Of a DNA stretch of 64,000 nt, positions 51,991 through 64,000 are shown in pieces. The notes below the pieces were generated by a model. It was given only the letters and a program-made list of their open reading frames with translations, did no database searches and was not told the origin of the DNA. Position 1 is the stretch's first letter, and every line of letters starts with the position of its first letter. The stretch spans positions 52,358,501-52,422,500 of the forward strand of contig NC_092590.1 of the NCBI RefSeq assembly GCF_047663525.1, given 5' to 3'. Both the position numbers and the translations under genes were made by a program. This DNA is from Anas platyrhynchos. Taxonomy: Eukaryota; Chordata; Aves; Anseriformes; Anatidae.

Positions 51991-54900
51991 TGCATTTCAC
52001 ACACACGAGGAAAAATATTCAGATCATGCTCCAGAACAGCAAAGGTGTTGAAAAAGAAGATACATTTTTCACCCAACAATGTGACAGAGACCAAAGTCTA
52101 CCATCAGTCTCACCAGGGTATCTCTGAAAAAACTCCAGATAGGTTTACAGTTTTGTTGCAGAATTAGTAAAAACAGGAACTAGAATAAAGTTTCTTCCAA
52201 CTTCCTCACAATGTTGTTAGTGTGCAGAGCTGTGCTTCCTCTGTAGCAGTAAGGGAGGGAGATGTGTGGAATACTAAGCTCTGGAGAACTACAAGTGGCA
52301 TTGTCTCTGCTCTCTGAAAGTATGATTCAGGAACACAAACAGAATCTTACACTTCGTTTAGTTGCTAACCACATAATTCTCACTCATTTATGAAGCATTT
52401 GTGTTTTTTTTTTTGTCTTCAATATAATCTACCAGCCAACTTTTCAACACTTAACTTTTTGAATATTGTATACACTGGGGGATGTGTACCAAAATCCACA
52501 CCTACTTGAGATACCTACACCTTGCACTGAATCTGGCCACCCCTCAGCTAGATAACTTTAAATAGTAGGAACATGTCCCTGGCTCCTCAGCAGGTGCCTT
52601 AGTGACCTATTCACTCCTGGATGCAGTTCAAAGTACAGGACTTGCAGCACGTGGCTCCAGTATAACCTGATCCGTTGCTATCTCTGAAACAGCCTGGCTT
52701 GCCTGGAATGCACTGGGGCAGCTGAAGTTACTTGGGAAGTTTGTCGTGACAGCATTTTACTTTCCAAGGAATGGATTAGTGCCCCAGTAATTGACAATTA
52801 ATTATTACACGCTATCAGGGAATGTTAGGGAAAGCAAGGATGATGCCATTTATTTGATTTATTTCTCTCTATCCTGGATATTTTACTTACATTTTCAGAT
52901 CAACAGAAGTATTCTGAGGTTTTGACTGTTTAAATTCCTGCAAGGTGAATAGTTCAGGCAGAGCCTAGCATTGGCTAAGACACCAGAATTGCATTCAGTG
53001 GCTCCTCAGAAGCTGCATTTGAGAACTCCCCCTAAAGTTAAACAGATTTTTGCCTTGACCTTTAGAATGATGGGATCTTTAAATGCTCAAGCACAGCCTA
53101 CTAATTCTACTGTTAACAAACATGGGGTAAGATATATGGGGACATTTCTGGCCATACTACATCACTGTACTGTAACATAGTTTCAGCATTGAATTAAACA
53201 CACTTTTGCAATAACATACTTAAAGTAGTGTAAATGTTACTTTTTTTTTTTTTCCTCACCATCCAACTGCTAAAACCACTTGTAATGTTTTTACCCTCAG
53301 AGGACATTAACTGATCTTAAATAGTTTCCAGACATAGGGCCTTCAAACTCTCCAGGGCTTCCCTCTTCAGAAGGCAAAAGCTCCTTTTCAGGTCTGAAGA
53401 GGAGAACGTACATTGCAACCAGACTAGAGGTTAGGAGTGTTCTTTACATGAAGGCTATGGTCTTCATCATAATTTTCAAGACCCTTCATGTTTCCTGCAG
53501 TTTCCAGTATGATTCCATGATCTTTCCCTCCATCTTCTAATCTATATTACGAAAATCATCTGCCAATGGGATTGGTTTTACATGCTCTAAACCACAGGAA
53601 GATCTGTTCAACGTTGTATTAAACTATATTTTTGCCACAGCTCAGAGAAAGTGGTGCATGAAATCTAAAAGCTCTACCGTATAGCAATGTTCCACATTCA
53701 TACTAATCTAATGTTCCCAAATGCAGTTACAAAGGATGAGGAAAGAACATCAGTTTATCATAAAGCAAAGAGCACTGTGGAATACAGACTGTGCACAGGC
53801 AACAAACACCCCCCACGTAGCTGGTACATTGAGTTGTCGTGCCACTTGTAGAGAAATGTACCTAAAGGATGTGTTCCCTTCATACACAGCTTCTCTCTCT
53901 CTCTTGTGCAATCACTCCCAGCCTCCAGACACTGAACTGAAAAAAGGAACATTTCATTCACCGTGCTCCATCTACAGTTGGAATTTGTTTATCCAAAGGC
54001 ATTTTATTCAACATTGTTGTAAAATGAAAATAAACCATATTCCCCAGGCAACACATTTTTTTTTTATCATGAAACTCTACCAACCTGAACTCATGCAATC
54101 ATTTCGTAACAACAACAAGGAAAGAAAAATAAGATGCAGGTTCCCTGGCACAATCTGAAGTGATGTTCCACCCCCGTTTTATTGCTTGCTTGTTTGATTT
54201 TTTTGTTTTGCTTCATCTGTTTGCTTGTTTGTTTTATCCCATAAACCATGGTGCTTCTTTATTTTTCCTGTTATTCCTGTGTTTTTGGACAGTGTCTTCT
54301 ACTATTCTAGCTGTCACTGAACGGACAAGTACTTAGCTTCCCATTTCCCATAATAAATGCAGCACTGCCTTCAAGAGCTGCAGACAGCAAGACAGCCTGA
54401 CCATTATTTAACAGGAGAAGAAATTTATGACAGCATCAACCAGCTATCCAGAGGTGGCAGGAATTAAATCAGTGATAAAAATATATTCCAAGTTTGTCCT
54501 GAAAAGGCAGCATCACTGACTTTTGTTTCCAAGCAACATATTCCATCATAACCCCAGTCTAAGTCAGTGGGCAAAGATCAGGTCCGGAGTGAGTAATAGG
54601 TGACCTAGCAAGGAAAGTGCTGTGTGTTTCTTCCAAAGTGCTGTCTCTCACAATGACTCTATCTGGAGATTTCAAAGGAAAGGGGGCAAACCCTACTGCA
54701 GACAGCTATGAAATTAAAGAATGTCATTTCCTTCCAAAGAGTAGAGAGCATCCAAGCAAAAGAAACCTCCTCGCCAAACTTACAAACTTACAAAATTGTT
54801 GCATTTTTTGCGGGTAGGAATTAGGCTAATGGGTTGTGCACTGAGCACTGCCTGGTTCTTTACACATTTGCTTAGCTCATTTCCTTCAAAAAATATTTGT

Positions 54901-55161
54901 AGTTTTGTTTCCCATAATAGTTTTCCATTTATTCCTTAGATGATAAGATGCTATCATGTTATTTACAGTGTTTCTTATTACAGATGTCAGTGCTTTTTCT
55001 CCTCTACTTTCAGGACCCAGCCAAACTGCTGCTCCATTTCCTTGGCAAAAGATGATGTATAACGTCTTGGCCACAAGAAATATTCAGCAGCATGAAATGA
55101 AAATAGAATGGGTTGAAATCAGAAGGAAAAACAAACAAACAAAAACCAGTATTTATATTTA

Positions 55162-55225
55162 TAGTATAGAGAAGTATGTATATTATTATTATGGTATAGC
55201 ACAGTATAGGGAAGTATTATTATTA
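55162..55225. repeat. Imperfect local duplication
   Basis: The phrase AGTATAGAGAAGTAT...TATTATTATT recurs as AGTATAGGGAAGTATTATTATT about 40 bases later. Simple tandem duplication with TTA-rich filler. Confidence 0.6.
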
Positions 55226-57730
55226 GTTCTGCAATTTATTTTCTGTAGTCTCAATAAGTGTGTTATGTTACTTGAATATCCCCAGTCTTCCCTATTTATT
55301 CTGCTCTCTTCTTGAGTGGATGAGAAGAAACCAAGTTATTCCATTGGCAGGAAGGCACGTTTCCTGTGACAAGTAGAAAAACTTCAAGCTTTCCTCCCTT
55401 AGCTAGAAAGGACAGAAATGGGTCATACACCAAACTGACGAAATAGCTTGATAGCATTGTAAGCTGGTTAAGCCTTAGCAGTGTACTGACAGAGAGAAAA
55501 TTATTTAAGCCAAACCACTACTGTCTGTCTAATTTTACCCATTGAAATATTTTCTGATGAGGCAATAAATCTGATGGCAGTCAAATTGCATACTAGGTGA
55601 GGAAAGATGGGTTTCATCACTTCAGGCTTTTCACCCCAAACTAGTTAATTTTGAATAGTAAAAGCAATGATAATAAAAATGTTAGCTAGGGGTAAAGAAG
55701 TGTAACACAAAGCTGTATTTCAGGTCAGACACAAGGGAAGGAATAATGATGATGTGAAGGACCTGACAAGGGCAAGGGATCCACACAGCAGAAAAGATCA
55801 ATCAAGGATGGCTTAATATACATATATATATATTCTTCATAAGAAGTGTACCTGATTGTTTCACAACAGCAGCTTCTCCTTTGTGTATTTCCTCTGGACT
55901 GTAACACATATATTAACCAGAATAGAGAAGCTGCAGTAAGAGAAAGCTGTGATCTTATTTCTCTAATGCAGTGTATTTCCTTGGCAGCAGATATCTTTTG
56001 ACAGTGCTCTCATTCACATTGGATCTGTACTTTCCTAACACTGTGAGTTGCTGTTAGCACTGCTTTTCTTCGTCAGAAATCCAACCTGCCATCCTTCTAT
56101 ACCAGGAATGTAACGAAAAGCCAAACAGAGCGACCCCCCGTGCCTCCAAAAATCCTAATTGCCTGTGGATGAAACAAATCCAGGCACTGATGAGCATGAT
56201 TTAATGAAAGATGAGCTCAAAACAGAACACCACATCCAAGTAAGCCCCAACTGGCATTAATTATCATCATCTAAATTCATGCAATATTTGATACACATGA
56301 ACAGATGGGAACGAAATCCCAGCTTTTACACGCTACGACTCAGCGTGCTCTGTGGCATTCACTGAAGTCAACGTGAGCAGTCCTTGCCCTGCTGCAAGGG
56401 GAAACTGGCTGGGACTGCTGCTAACTACATATCCATTAGTTTTAGATGCACATACATGTATAACATTTGCAGCTAGGTGCATGTTACTATTACAGAAAAA
56501 TACTGTGTAGAGAAGTTGGACCAATTCATGATGAATTTCCTGAAATTATAAGCATTCTGGCAGTTTTGCCTCTGCTTTCCACGATAGTTTCCATACAACA
56601 TGAGGCTAAAAGGACAAAAATTGCCAGGTTTCTGGGGGAATTATCAGCTCCAGAAGGAGTGTGGCTCATCATGAAACAGCTGGGCTTGAAGGTCAGTAAT
56701 TTTTTCACCCTGGTTTAGAGTACCTGACCATCATCTGAAGACCTGTACACAAAAAACTTGTATATAAAGAGCTTGAAGAGGAACAACTTCCATGTTTTTT
56801 TATCATCTATTTGATGGAAGGTTCTGTTTGGCATTGGAAGCAAAGGGAATTTAGAAAAAAACATGTGCTAAACCTTAAAGAAAATATTCAAAAACATTTT
56901 TGTGTTGCCTTTCTTCTGATAAAAAGATTCTTTTTAGACTCTTAAAGACTCTTTCCTGCACATGTCTCTCATCATTGTGTCTTTTGTCTCTGCAGCTGTC
57001 AATTTCCAGTCTCCGGTACCATAGAAAGCAGAAGGTAACAGTTGTAAACTAAAAAACATGTATATTCTTTAATTACTTTATGGCTCCTTTCACATGAATC
57101 ACATAAATCACTTGTATTTAAACTACCTAATGTCTCATCCTAAGATCATTTACGTGCTTCTCTATAGCAACACATAAAGGAGCAAAAGTTTTTGTTTTGA
57201 CTGTGTACATAAAATATAAACCCATATTTTATAGATACTGGCATAATATCTAGCCACTATTTCCTTAATTAGTCTTTTTGCAAAGGCTGTTACACTCTTC
57301 AGAGCAATAAAAGGGGTAAGTCCCAGTATCTCAGTGAAAATGGTCGGAAGCTCTTCAATAAGCAGTTTGGGGAAATGTGAGTCTTTCATTCCCTTTCCAG
57401 GACCATCGAGGTTACCTCTGGAAATAAGCTAACCTGGTTTTCAGCTTTACAAAGGTGAAGTCCTTGATGCAGTACCACAACGCCCCAGTGACCCATGGGC
57501 AGAGAAACCCAGAGCTCAACATGGAGTGGTTTGCCCTTCATCCCATGCCCTCTGGCACATGGGACCCTAAGGTAATTACCCAGGTTGCTTGTTGCACCTC
57601 TTGTCACTGTAGCCATAAAGCATCATTACAATAAAGGTCTGATTACCTGGCTCTGGAAAGGGCTGGGACATAAGTTGCTTTATTCTAAATATCAGAATAT
57701 TGTTTGGTTAACTGGTAACTATGATTAATT

Positions 57731-57772
57731 GGTAAATATGCATATAAATATTGGTAAATATGGTAAATATGC
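57731..57772. repeat. Short tandem GGTAAATAT repeat
   Basis: GGTAAATATG recurs three times at 10-20 base spacing with AT-rich filler. Minisatellite-like. Confidence 0.7.
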
Positions 57773-60700
57773 ACTTATAGTTTTTTTAAAAATTATATAT
57801 TCAGACTATTTTTTAATCCACAGATCCCACGTGGATTTTTACAGCAACTTTCCCTGCTTTAAAGTTCATAATAACAATTGTCCTTCCTCCTGACCCACTC
57901 CACAAATTCAAATTCAGCCTGTGATCATTAGAGCCCTTCCAGTGTTAAATTGCTGGTAATTCCTTACTTATTCAAGTGAGAAACTCATCATATAATGAAA
58001 GCTATTAAACTAAAAGAGTTCTTTTGCAGTCCCGTTGTATCTCAGCTGACAGAGTATTCATAAAGGAAATAAATCAGACTAGCTAATGAGACAAAATAAT
58101 CAGCTAAAGCATTGCATACAGATTGTTCCTGTTTGATGCCTGTTTAAAAGTCAGGACAGTTTATGCTCTTATACTCCAACGCCCTACATTCAGAAGTCTC
58201 TCTCTTATATATCCACAAATTCCTACCTCTTCTATTTGAAATTTCCTATGTAAAGTTGCAGTCGAGGTCTTTCATTCCTTATCTAGTTCTTACAGCAAGA
58301 GAGAAGTTTTTTTTTCTGGCATCAGCACATGTTGAGTTCAGAGCTTTTAGCCTTGTCTCTTTTGCTCTGGCCCTGCCCAGCAGCTTGCTAACTCTGGCAT
58401 GCATTCCCAACAACAGTAATTTGCGACAAAAACCTCTGTAGCCGTCTAAGGAGTCAAAATTTCTACTGAAATAGACTGGGTAGGTCTACTGGGCCATGAA
58501 AACTCACTGACCTTCACCAAATGGAAACCACTCTACATCCTTAATTGTTCCAGTCTTGTCTGAACCAACGTAGTTCTGATTTCAGACATGTAAGTTATAC
58601 CTGGCCTGGGGGTGGGGAGGAGCAGCTATATGAAACTCTTAGTAAGTTACCCATAGACAGTTTGGATACATAATATTATGGGGAAAAACATATCCCCTTC
58701 CTTTTTTTTTTTTTTTTTCCTTTTCTGTAAAAAATTATTATAGAATTACCAAGAAGAGAGAGAGTCGAGTTTCTAAATTATACTTTCATAGCCACATAGA
58801 AAGCTGTAGCTCTGTGCTTTTCCCACAGACACTTGTACGAAGTAGATTAGGAGTCCTACTTATCCCTGTCTGCTTGATTGCATGTAGATGATGTGAAGAT
58901 TATCTGTACTGCATACCTAATGTAGATAGTTCTTTCTTCTGTTTGTAATAAAGCATGAGATGGGGTTTCAAAAAGCACTTAAGGTAGAGTCACATCTTCT
59001 CTTCATTAATGCATGCTTGAAACTCCCACATCAACAGGCTTTTCATATCGCCGCTCCTTCTGATTCATGTGGCAATACAGCCGAGTTGTATTTGGTAGGT
59101 GCACATGCAGGGAAAACTTTGACCACAACCGTCTAGAAATAAGCCCTGGCTTTTATAAGTATTACACTGAATCATTAAGAGATTCCTTGCTATCCTTCCT
59201 AATCTTCATAAGCTAGGAAAAAAAATATCTGAATTGTTCATCTTTCAGAGCAACCTGCCCCACAGGGCTGAGGGCTTTTGGTTTGTGAGGTGTGGGCAGA
59301 ACACTGAACCTCCCAGCTGTGAGACAGGGAAGAAGAAGCGCCAGTGGGAAGCACAACTATCAGCAAAGACAGCCCAACTTCACATCTCCACCAGGCCTGC
59401 TAGCAAGATTCAGGAACATTTATTTACACAGAGTGCTATTATTAGAGATTGTTCATACAGGATCACTCATGAATTTAGCATGAGGAAAGGATAATACTGT
59501 CTTTGCTGTATCTCTGCAGAATATGTGAGCACACAGAATCAGCCAGAAACTGGAGAAATCATGGAGAAACAAGGCAACTCGTGAGCAGCGTAAGTGGAAG
59601 AGAAAAGCATTCAAAAGCTCCTCTTTTAAACAAAACGAAGCCAAGAATTCACCCAATACAATTAAAATTCAACTGAGTCCTATCCATGAGAAGCACACTA
59701 CACACGATGAAATTTGTTTCACCCACAAACACGATTAACTGAGGACATCAACAGGAATTTATCTTACATAGGGCCATAAAATATATTTGCCATTATTTGT
59801 TTCAATTATTTTGATCTTTCCTTTTGTATAATCCACCTAGATGTACTCCAGTGACTTTGTTGGCCTGGTTTTCTTTCTTGCACAATGCCCAGCTCTCAGA
59901 TATACAGATAGTTTGCAAATACAACTCTCTGTTTGTAGGAGATACTCACTGTAGTATTTCTTTAAAAACAGTTTTGTTTTATTAAGATGTCCAAGTGGCA
60001 CATTTCTATACCAGCGCAATTACCAGGTGACATTGTTTTTACTTTTCAAATACCATTTCCAAGTTTATCATCCCACTCTGCGACTTGTAATTCTTGTGGA
60101 TAAACATGTTTCAGGTCTGTGGTGGTATCCCTGGAGATGGTTGCCATAGTGCTTCACAGGATTTTATTTTTGCTCATTCCTCAAAAGCAGGACGTTGGAT
60201 CTCTGTGGGAGGCCCAGGACTGCACTAGTCTCAGATTTTATTGGCTTTGCTATTCTGCCCCCACTGGGGAATAAACTGCTCAGATGTGTCACTGTCATCT
60301 TTACCATATTCCATCAGCCCTGCTCAAAATGGATGCCTCAAGCCACTCTCCCTATTTCCATAGGACTTTATCACATACCTGTTGAATTTCTCATTTGTTT
60401 CTACTTAGTTTCCACATGAAGCACAGATTATTCTCTACTAAATATTTCAGATTGCATTTTCTAACATCATGCATAATACATTGAGTTTTTAACATTTTGG
60501 TTATGTATTTAAAATACTTAGGAAACAACAAAGCAACAGTGATTCTGATTGCCTCAGATCTTATGCAAGCACACCTGTCTCTGTCCAGGTCAGTCTTTCC
60601 TTCACTTTGATAAATGCTTTCACCAAAACCTTTAATTCCTAAAAGTTTTAGGGAAAAAATGCTCAGTCTCATTTCTATGAAACAACTGATGTAATGACTA

Positions 60701-60869
60701 TCAGAAGCAATGCCAGTAGCAATCAGGCACCAAAATATCTTTGGGAAGCTGAGCCATGCTGATCCATTTGAAGTGGTAAACCATATCCACTGTCTTTGCT
60801 TTTATTATAAGACACCTTCAGCAGCACCTTGTCTAAACAAAGGAAAAGGTGAAGGATCTTTTCATACAG

Positions 60870-60917
60870 CAGAAACAGAATCTAGTTCAAACTCAGAAAC
60901 AGGTTCTGGTTCAAAGT
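60870..60917. repeat. 24-bp tandem duplication
   Basis: Two adjacent 24-nt units (60870-60893, 60894-60917), both starting CAGAAACAG and centred on GTTCAAA; 20 of 24 positions match. They fall in frame in a 102-codon open frame, but no gene is otherwise supported. Confidence 0.8.
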
Positions 60918-61033
60918 CAGGTGTTCAAAATGTGGTCTCTAAAGGGCATAATTATGCAACAGATATCACAACAAAGCCTCTTCTCACAGTAGACAGAGCA
61001 ATTGTTTTAAGTGAATAAGCACAGATACACACA

Positions 61034-61079
61034 TTTTGTACACATTTTATATAACACTTTTGTACACGTGTTTTATATA
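61034..61079. repeat. Imperfect tandem duplication, about 24 bp
   Basis: TTTTGTACACATTTTATATA is followed by TTTTGTACACGTG then TTTTATATA. Local duplication in AT-rich DNA, 116 bases after the 24-bp pair. Confidence 0.7.
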
Positions 61080-64000
61080 AAATAGCAACAGCCTGTCTTC
61101 TGCGGGATTCGCATCTTCAGCGGTATGGAGGAACAGAGAAGCATAAATGAACTCTGTTAGCCATATTTAACTTTTGTCTTGTGGTTGAATACATCTTAAA
61201 TTTGGTATACAACATTCAAGAAGTGGGCAGGATGCAACTGAAAGACATCAAGGAGGAGAAAGCTTCCAAAGGAGCATGGGCACAGGGCAGTAACCTTCCA
61301 CATTCCCTGCACAGATGTTCAGGTATGCTAGACTGCTGGTGTCATAACAACTAAAAAAGCAAGTGTTTTGTGACCCTAGACCCAGTCCTGGGCACAACAG
61401 GTTATGTAAACAGCAGCACTTGCCCAAACAGGATCTTGCCTTGTGGTATGGCAGGATGGAAGTGATGGAAAGGGCATGACAACATCAAGACGACCAGAGT
61501 TGTCTGGGAAGTGGCTCTCTCCAGCCCACGAAAGCCTAAGAGCTCAGAGATTTTTCTGTTCCTGGTCAAACAACTTTTGAAGCTTTTCTAGTTCTTTAGG
61601 CAGTAAAAAAAAAGTATAAAAGGTGCTTCTGGGAAGACTCATGAGCAATCCCACTGCTACCCTCCATCCCACAATAAAACAACACTCATCTCCCTGTGCT
61701 TGCTCAAACTCAGCAGTGAGCAACAGCAGTCAGACCTTTGCCCACTTCACTTTCCCAGTGGTACCTGAACAGAGGTATTGCAGCTGCTGCAGCATGTTCG
61801 ATTTCAGACCATCTTCATCCACTGCATTCACTCTCCTTACAGAACAGTAACCAACCTTTATCTGCTGAAGAAGAAAGGAGGCAGAAATCACCTGCCTTCA
61901 GTATGTGTAAATGACAACGTGGCCTTTTAGGTTTCCAGAGCTCACAGGGCCAGCTGTTGATAGAAAGCTGCTCTGCTTCATGTTCCAGCTGTGAATCTCT
62001 GGCATTGGCTTATCATACTGGGGCAGAATGGGGCCAGTTACTCTGCTTATCGAGCAGGTCTACATGACACAGAGCTGCACCCAGAAGGCTAAGCAGCAAA
62101 AAGTTAAAAATCCCATCAGTGTACTGATGAACCTGGGTGAATATACCCTGTTGGTTAACAAGACTAATCAATTTGGGTAGCTATACATAGCTCCAGTGCC
62201 ATGACAGAAACATTCCCTAGTGGCCGACCAGGGCAGAGTTTAAACCAAAGAGAAAACACAGTGCCAATAAGTCAATAAGAAAAGACAGTGGGATCCTTTC
62301 ACAAGGACGTCAGTCAATGTTCATCTACTTCAGGTTAAAATAGAAAAGCTCTCATAGTGACCTCTCTTCTTGTTCCCGTATCTACCTCTGTGTAAACTTG
62401 CATTGTTCAAAACGAAATTCTAAACTTTCCAGAGAAGCAAAAGCCTACATCTATAAACACATCATAGCAGATTTATGGTTGGACCAATTATATTATGTGT
62501 GTCTCTTAGAAACACCCAATAAAAATTATAAATACTCCAAAGAGGCTTTAAGTACGAAGCAAATAAATGGACCCTGGGCACTGGAAGGAGCTAGACGTGG
62601 TACAGGCAGGCGCCGGCTGAGCTGCCTCACATACTTGTCCTCACATTTCTGAGCCTGGCTTGCAATTCCCTTCCTTCCAGGGGCAGGATCCCCTCGTGCC
62701 ACCCCTGCATGTGTCTGTGTGCAGCCAGGCCACCAGCCCCAAAATGTCTGCTGTCAAGGAGGGGCATGGCCTGAATAGTTTAGACACCTACCCATGTACG
62801 TGAATAGTATGCATACTTATGTGCACATACCATAATAGCCTCGGGGATTTTAATAGCTGGGAGAGAAACAAAGTTGGTGGGAAGGAGCAAATGACGTGAA
62901 GAAGTGCACGGTACAAAGACAGGGCAGAAAGCTGTGAAGAACAGAAAGAAATGGGCCACATATGGCCTGTGAAGGGCAGGTACATTCAGAGACAGTCCGG
63001 GATAAATAAAACAGTCAGAGGTAGCAGACAGCAACACGGACTACAAGAGATGACAGCACTTATCCTGTGCTGTCAACCAGTGAGTGGTGAAAAAAGATTG
63101 CACTGGAAGATGTGACAGATGCTCAGGTGGAGCCACTCTCCAAAGAGCTCCTGGCAGCCCCAGGAACAACAGCAGCACCCAGCAAGGACAGCCAGGAGGT
63201 AGGAAGAGGCAAAGCTCTCATAGGCAAACAAGAGCAAGATCCACCAGTAAGCCCTGTGTCACAACCAGATGAAGCAGCAAATAAAAAAGATGAATTGCCT
63301 GGGCTGCTATGGAAAACCTGGGGAGAATGAGGACTTATTTGCAAAAAACCCTCCTCTCTTTGGTATCCCCTTTCTTTTGCTGTCATTAATGCCGTTGAAC
63401 ATTCTTTGAAGCTGAAATAATTTCCTTCATCCTCTTTTTCTCCCCCCCTGCCCTTGTTCTTAGCCTGATTGAATTAACAATTTAAATTAATTAAAAACAG
63501 ACTTGTCTAAGTCAAAGCTCTTTTATACAATGTGTTAAGAAGAAATATGCCACATGGTTGTAGTAGTTTCAAGTTTAAAGGATTTTACCTTTCCAAGCTC
63601 TGCAGATTTTCCCTATTGAGAAAGCCAATTTCATGTGATTACAAGAGTATCTTCAGAGCATAATTGTCACCAAACTTCATTCCTGCTTTCAGGAAAAGAC
63701 TTTGATCTTCCTGACTCTCCTCCCATTCAAGTGAATACTTTTTTAATGCAAGAAATACCCAGTTGTTTTTCAAACTATTTACATTCTTCCTTTTCAAATC
63801 TGTTGTCCTTGTCCAATAGGATTTCTACATGCTCACAATTCTTGGGATATTTCCTCTGCATCAGTCTGTTTCAGACTGAATTGGCACTGGGGGGAGGCAG
63901 GGGTATGAAATTCTACACATATTCCTAGCAATACTGGCTGCACTGTCTCTGCTTACCGATCTTATCATAAGCCTTTTACTGTTTCCATTTTATCCTTCAA

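Larger units (their letters stand above)
49870..64000. other. Intergenic region downstream of USP46
   Basis: No supported gene. Human SPATA18 lies beyond the 3' side of USP46, but none of its exons were recognised here. Contains a CR1 3' end (51767-51900), A runs at 51050-51068 and 51144-51156, local duplications near 55162-55225, 57731-57772, 60870-60917 and 61034-61079, and a T run at 58701-58718. The frame at 63091-63330 is discussed separately. Confidence 0.6.

Overview
The window looks like vertebrate nuclear DNA, most likely from a bird or close archosaur relative. It has split genes with GT-AG introns, CpG-island promoters, long AT-rich noncoding stretches, and several CR1 LINE fragments whose 3' ends carry the avian-type CCCTTCCAACC / ATTCTATGATT signature. 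No prokaryotic feature, CRISPR array, tRNA or rRNA gene, or intact provirus was seen.

The one protein-coding gene I can support is USP46, a ubiquitin-specific protease, on the + strand at 20301-43623. All nine coding exons can be joined through GT-AG introns into an uninterrupted 366-residue protein, the same length as mammalian USP46. It keeps the catalytic triad (Cys44, His313, Asp330) and the four zinc-binding cysteines (182, 185, 229, 232). Its start lies in a CpG island at about 19790-20560. Two short upstream ORFs precede the main ATG, and the second ends 4 bases before it. The 3' UTR is probably long (43624 to perhaps 49.87 kb), has several poly(A) signals, and contains a 47-bp near-perfect inverted repeat at 47677-47783.

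Upstream, a second CpG island at about 14.1-14.85 kb looks like a compact divergent promoter. It has two mirror-oriented TATA-like boxes about 75 bp apart, with a reverse CCAAT box and an E-box between them. On the - strand, a pyrimidine-rich 5'TOP-like start at about 14560 leads into a four-exon noncoding gene model (14560 to about 12060). Its second intron holds a well-formed H/ACA box snoRNA (13092-12973): hairpin, H box ATAAAA, hairpin, ACA plus 3 nt. In human the neighbour divergent from USP46 is DANCR (SNHG13), which hosts SNORA26. Position, orientation, TOP start and the H/ACA RNA all fit that gene, so I call it the avian DANCR/SNORA26 counterpart; this rests on synteny and structure, not alignment. 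On the + strand the same promoter may drive a second noncoding transcript (about 14692-16720).

The rest is noncoding: 1-12059 (simple repeats), 16.75-19.78 kb, the USP46 introns, and 49.87-64 kb (CR1 pieces, local duplications, possible conserved elements). I found no exotic new system. The most rewarding items are the host-gene/snoRNA locus, its mirrored promoter, the USP46 uORFs and the 3' UTR hairpin.
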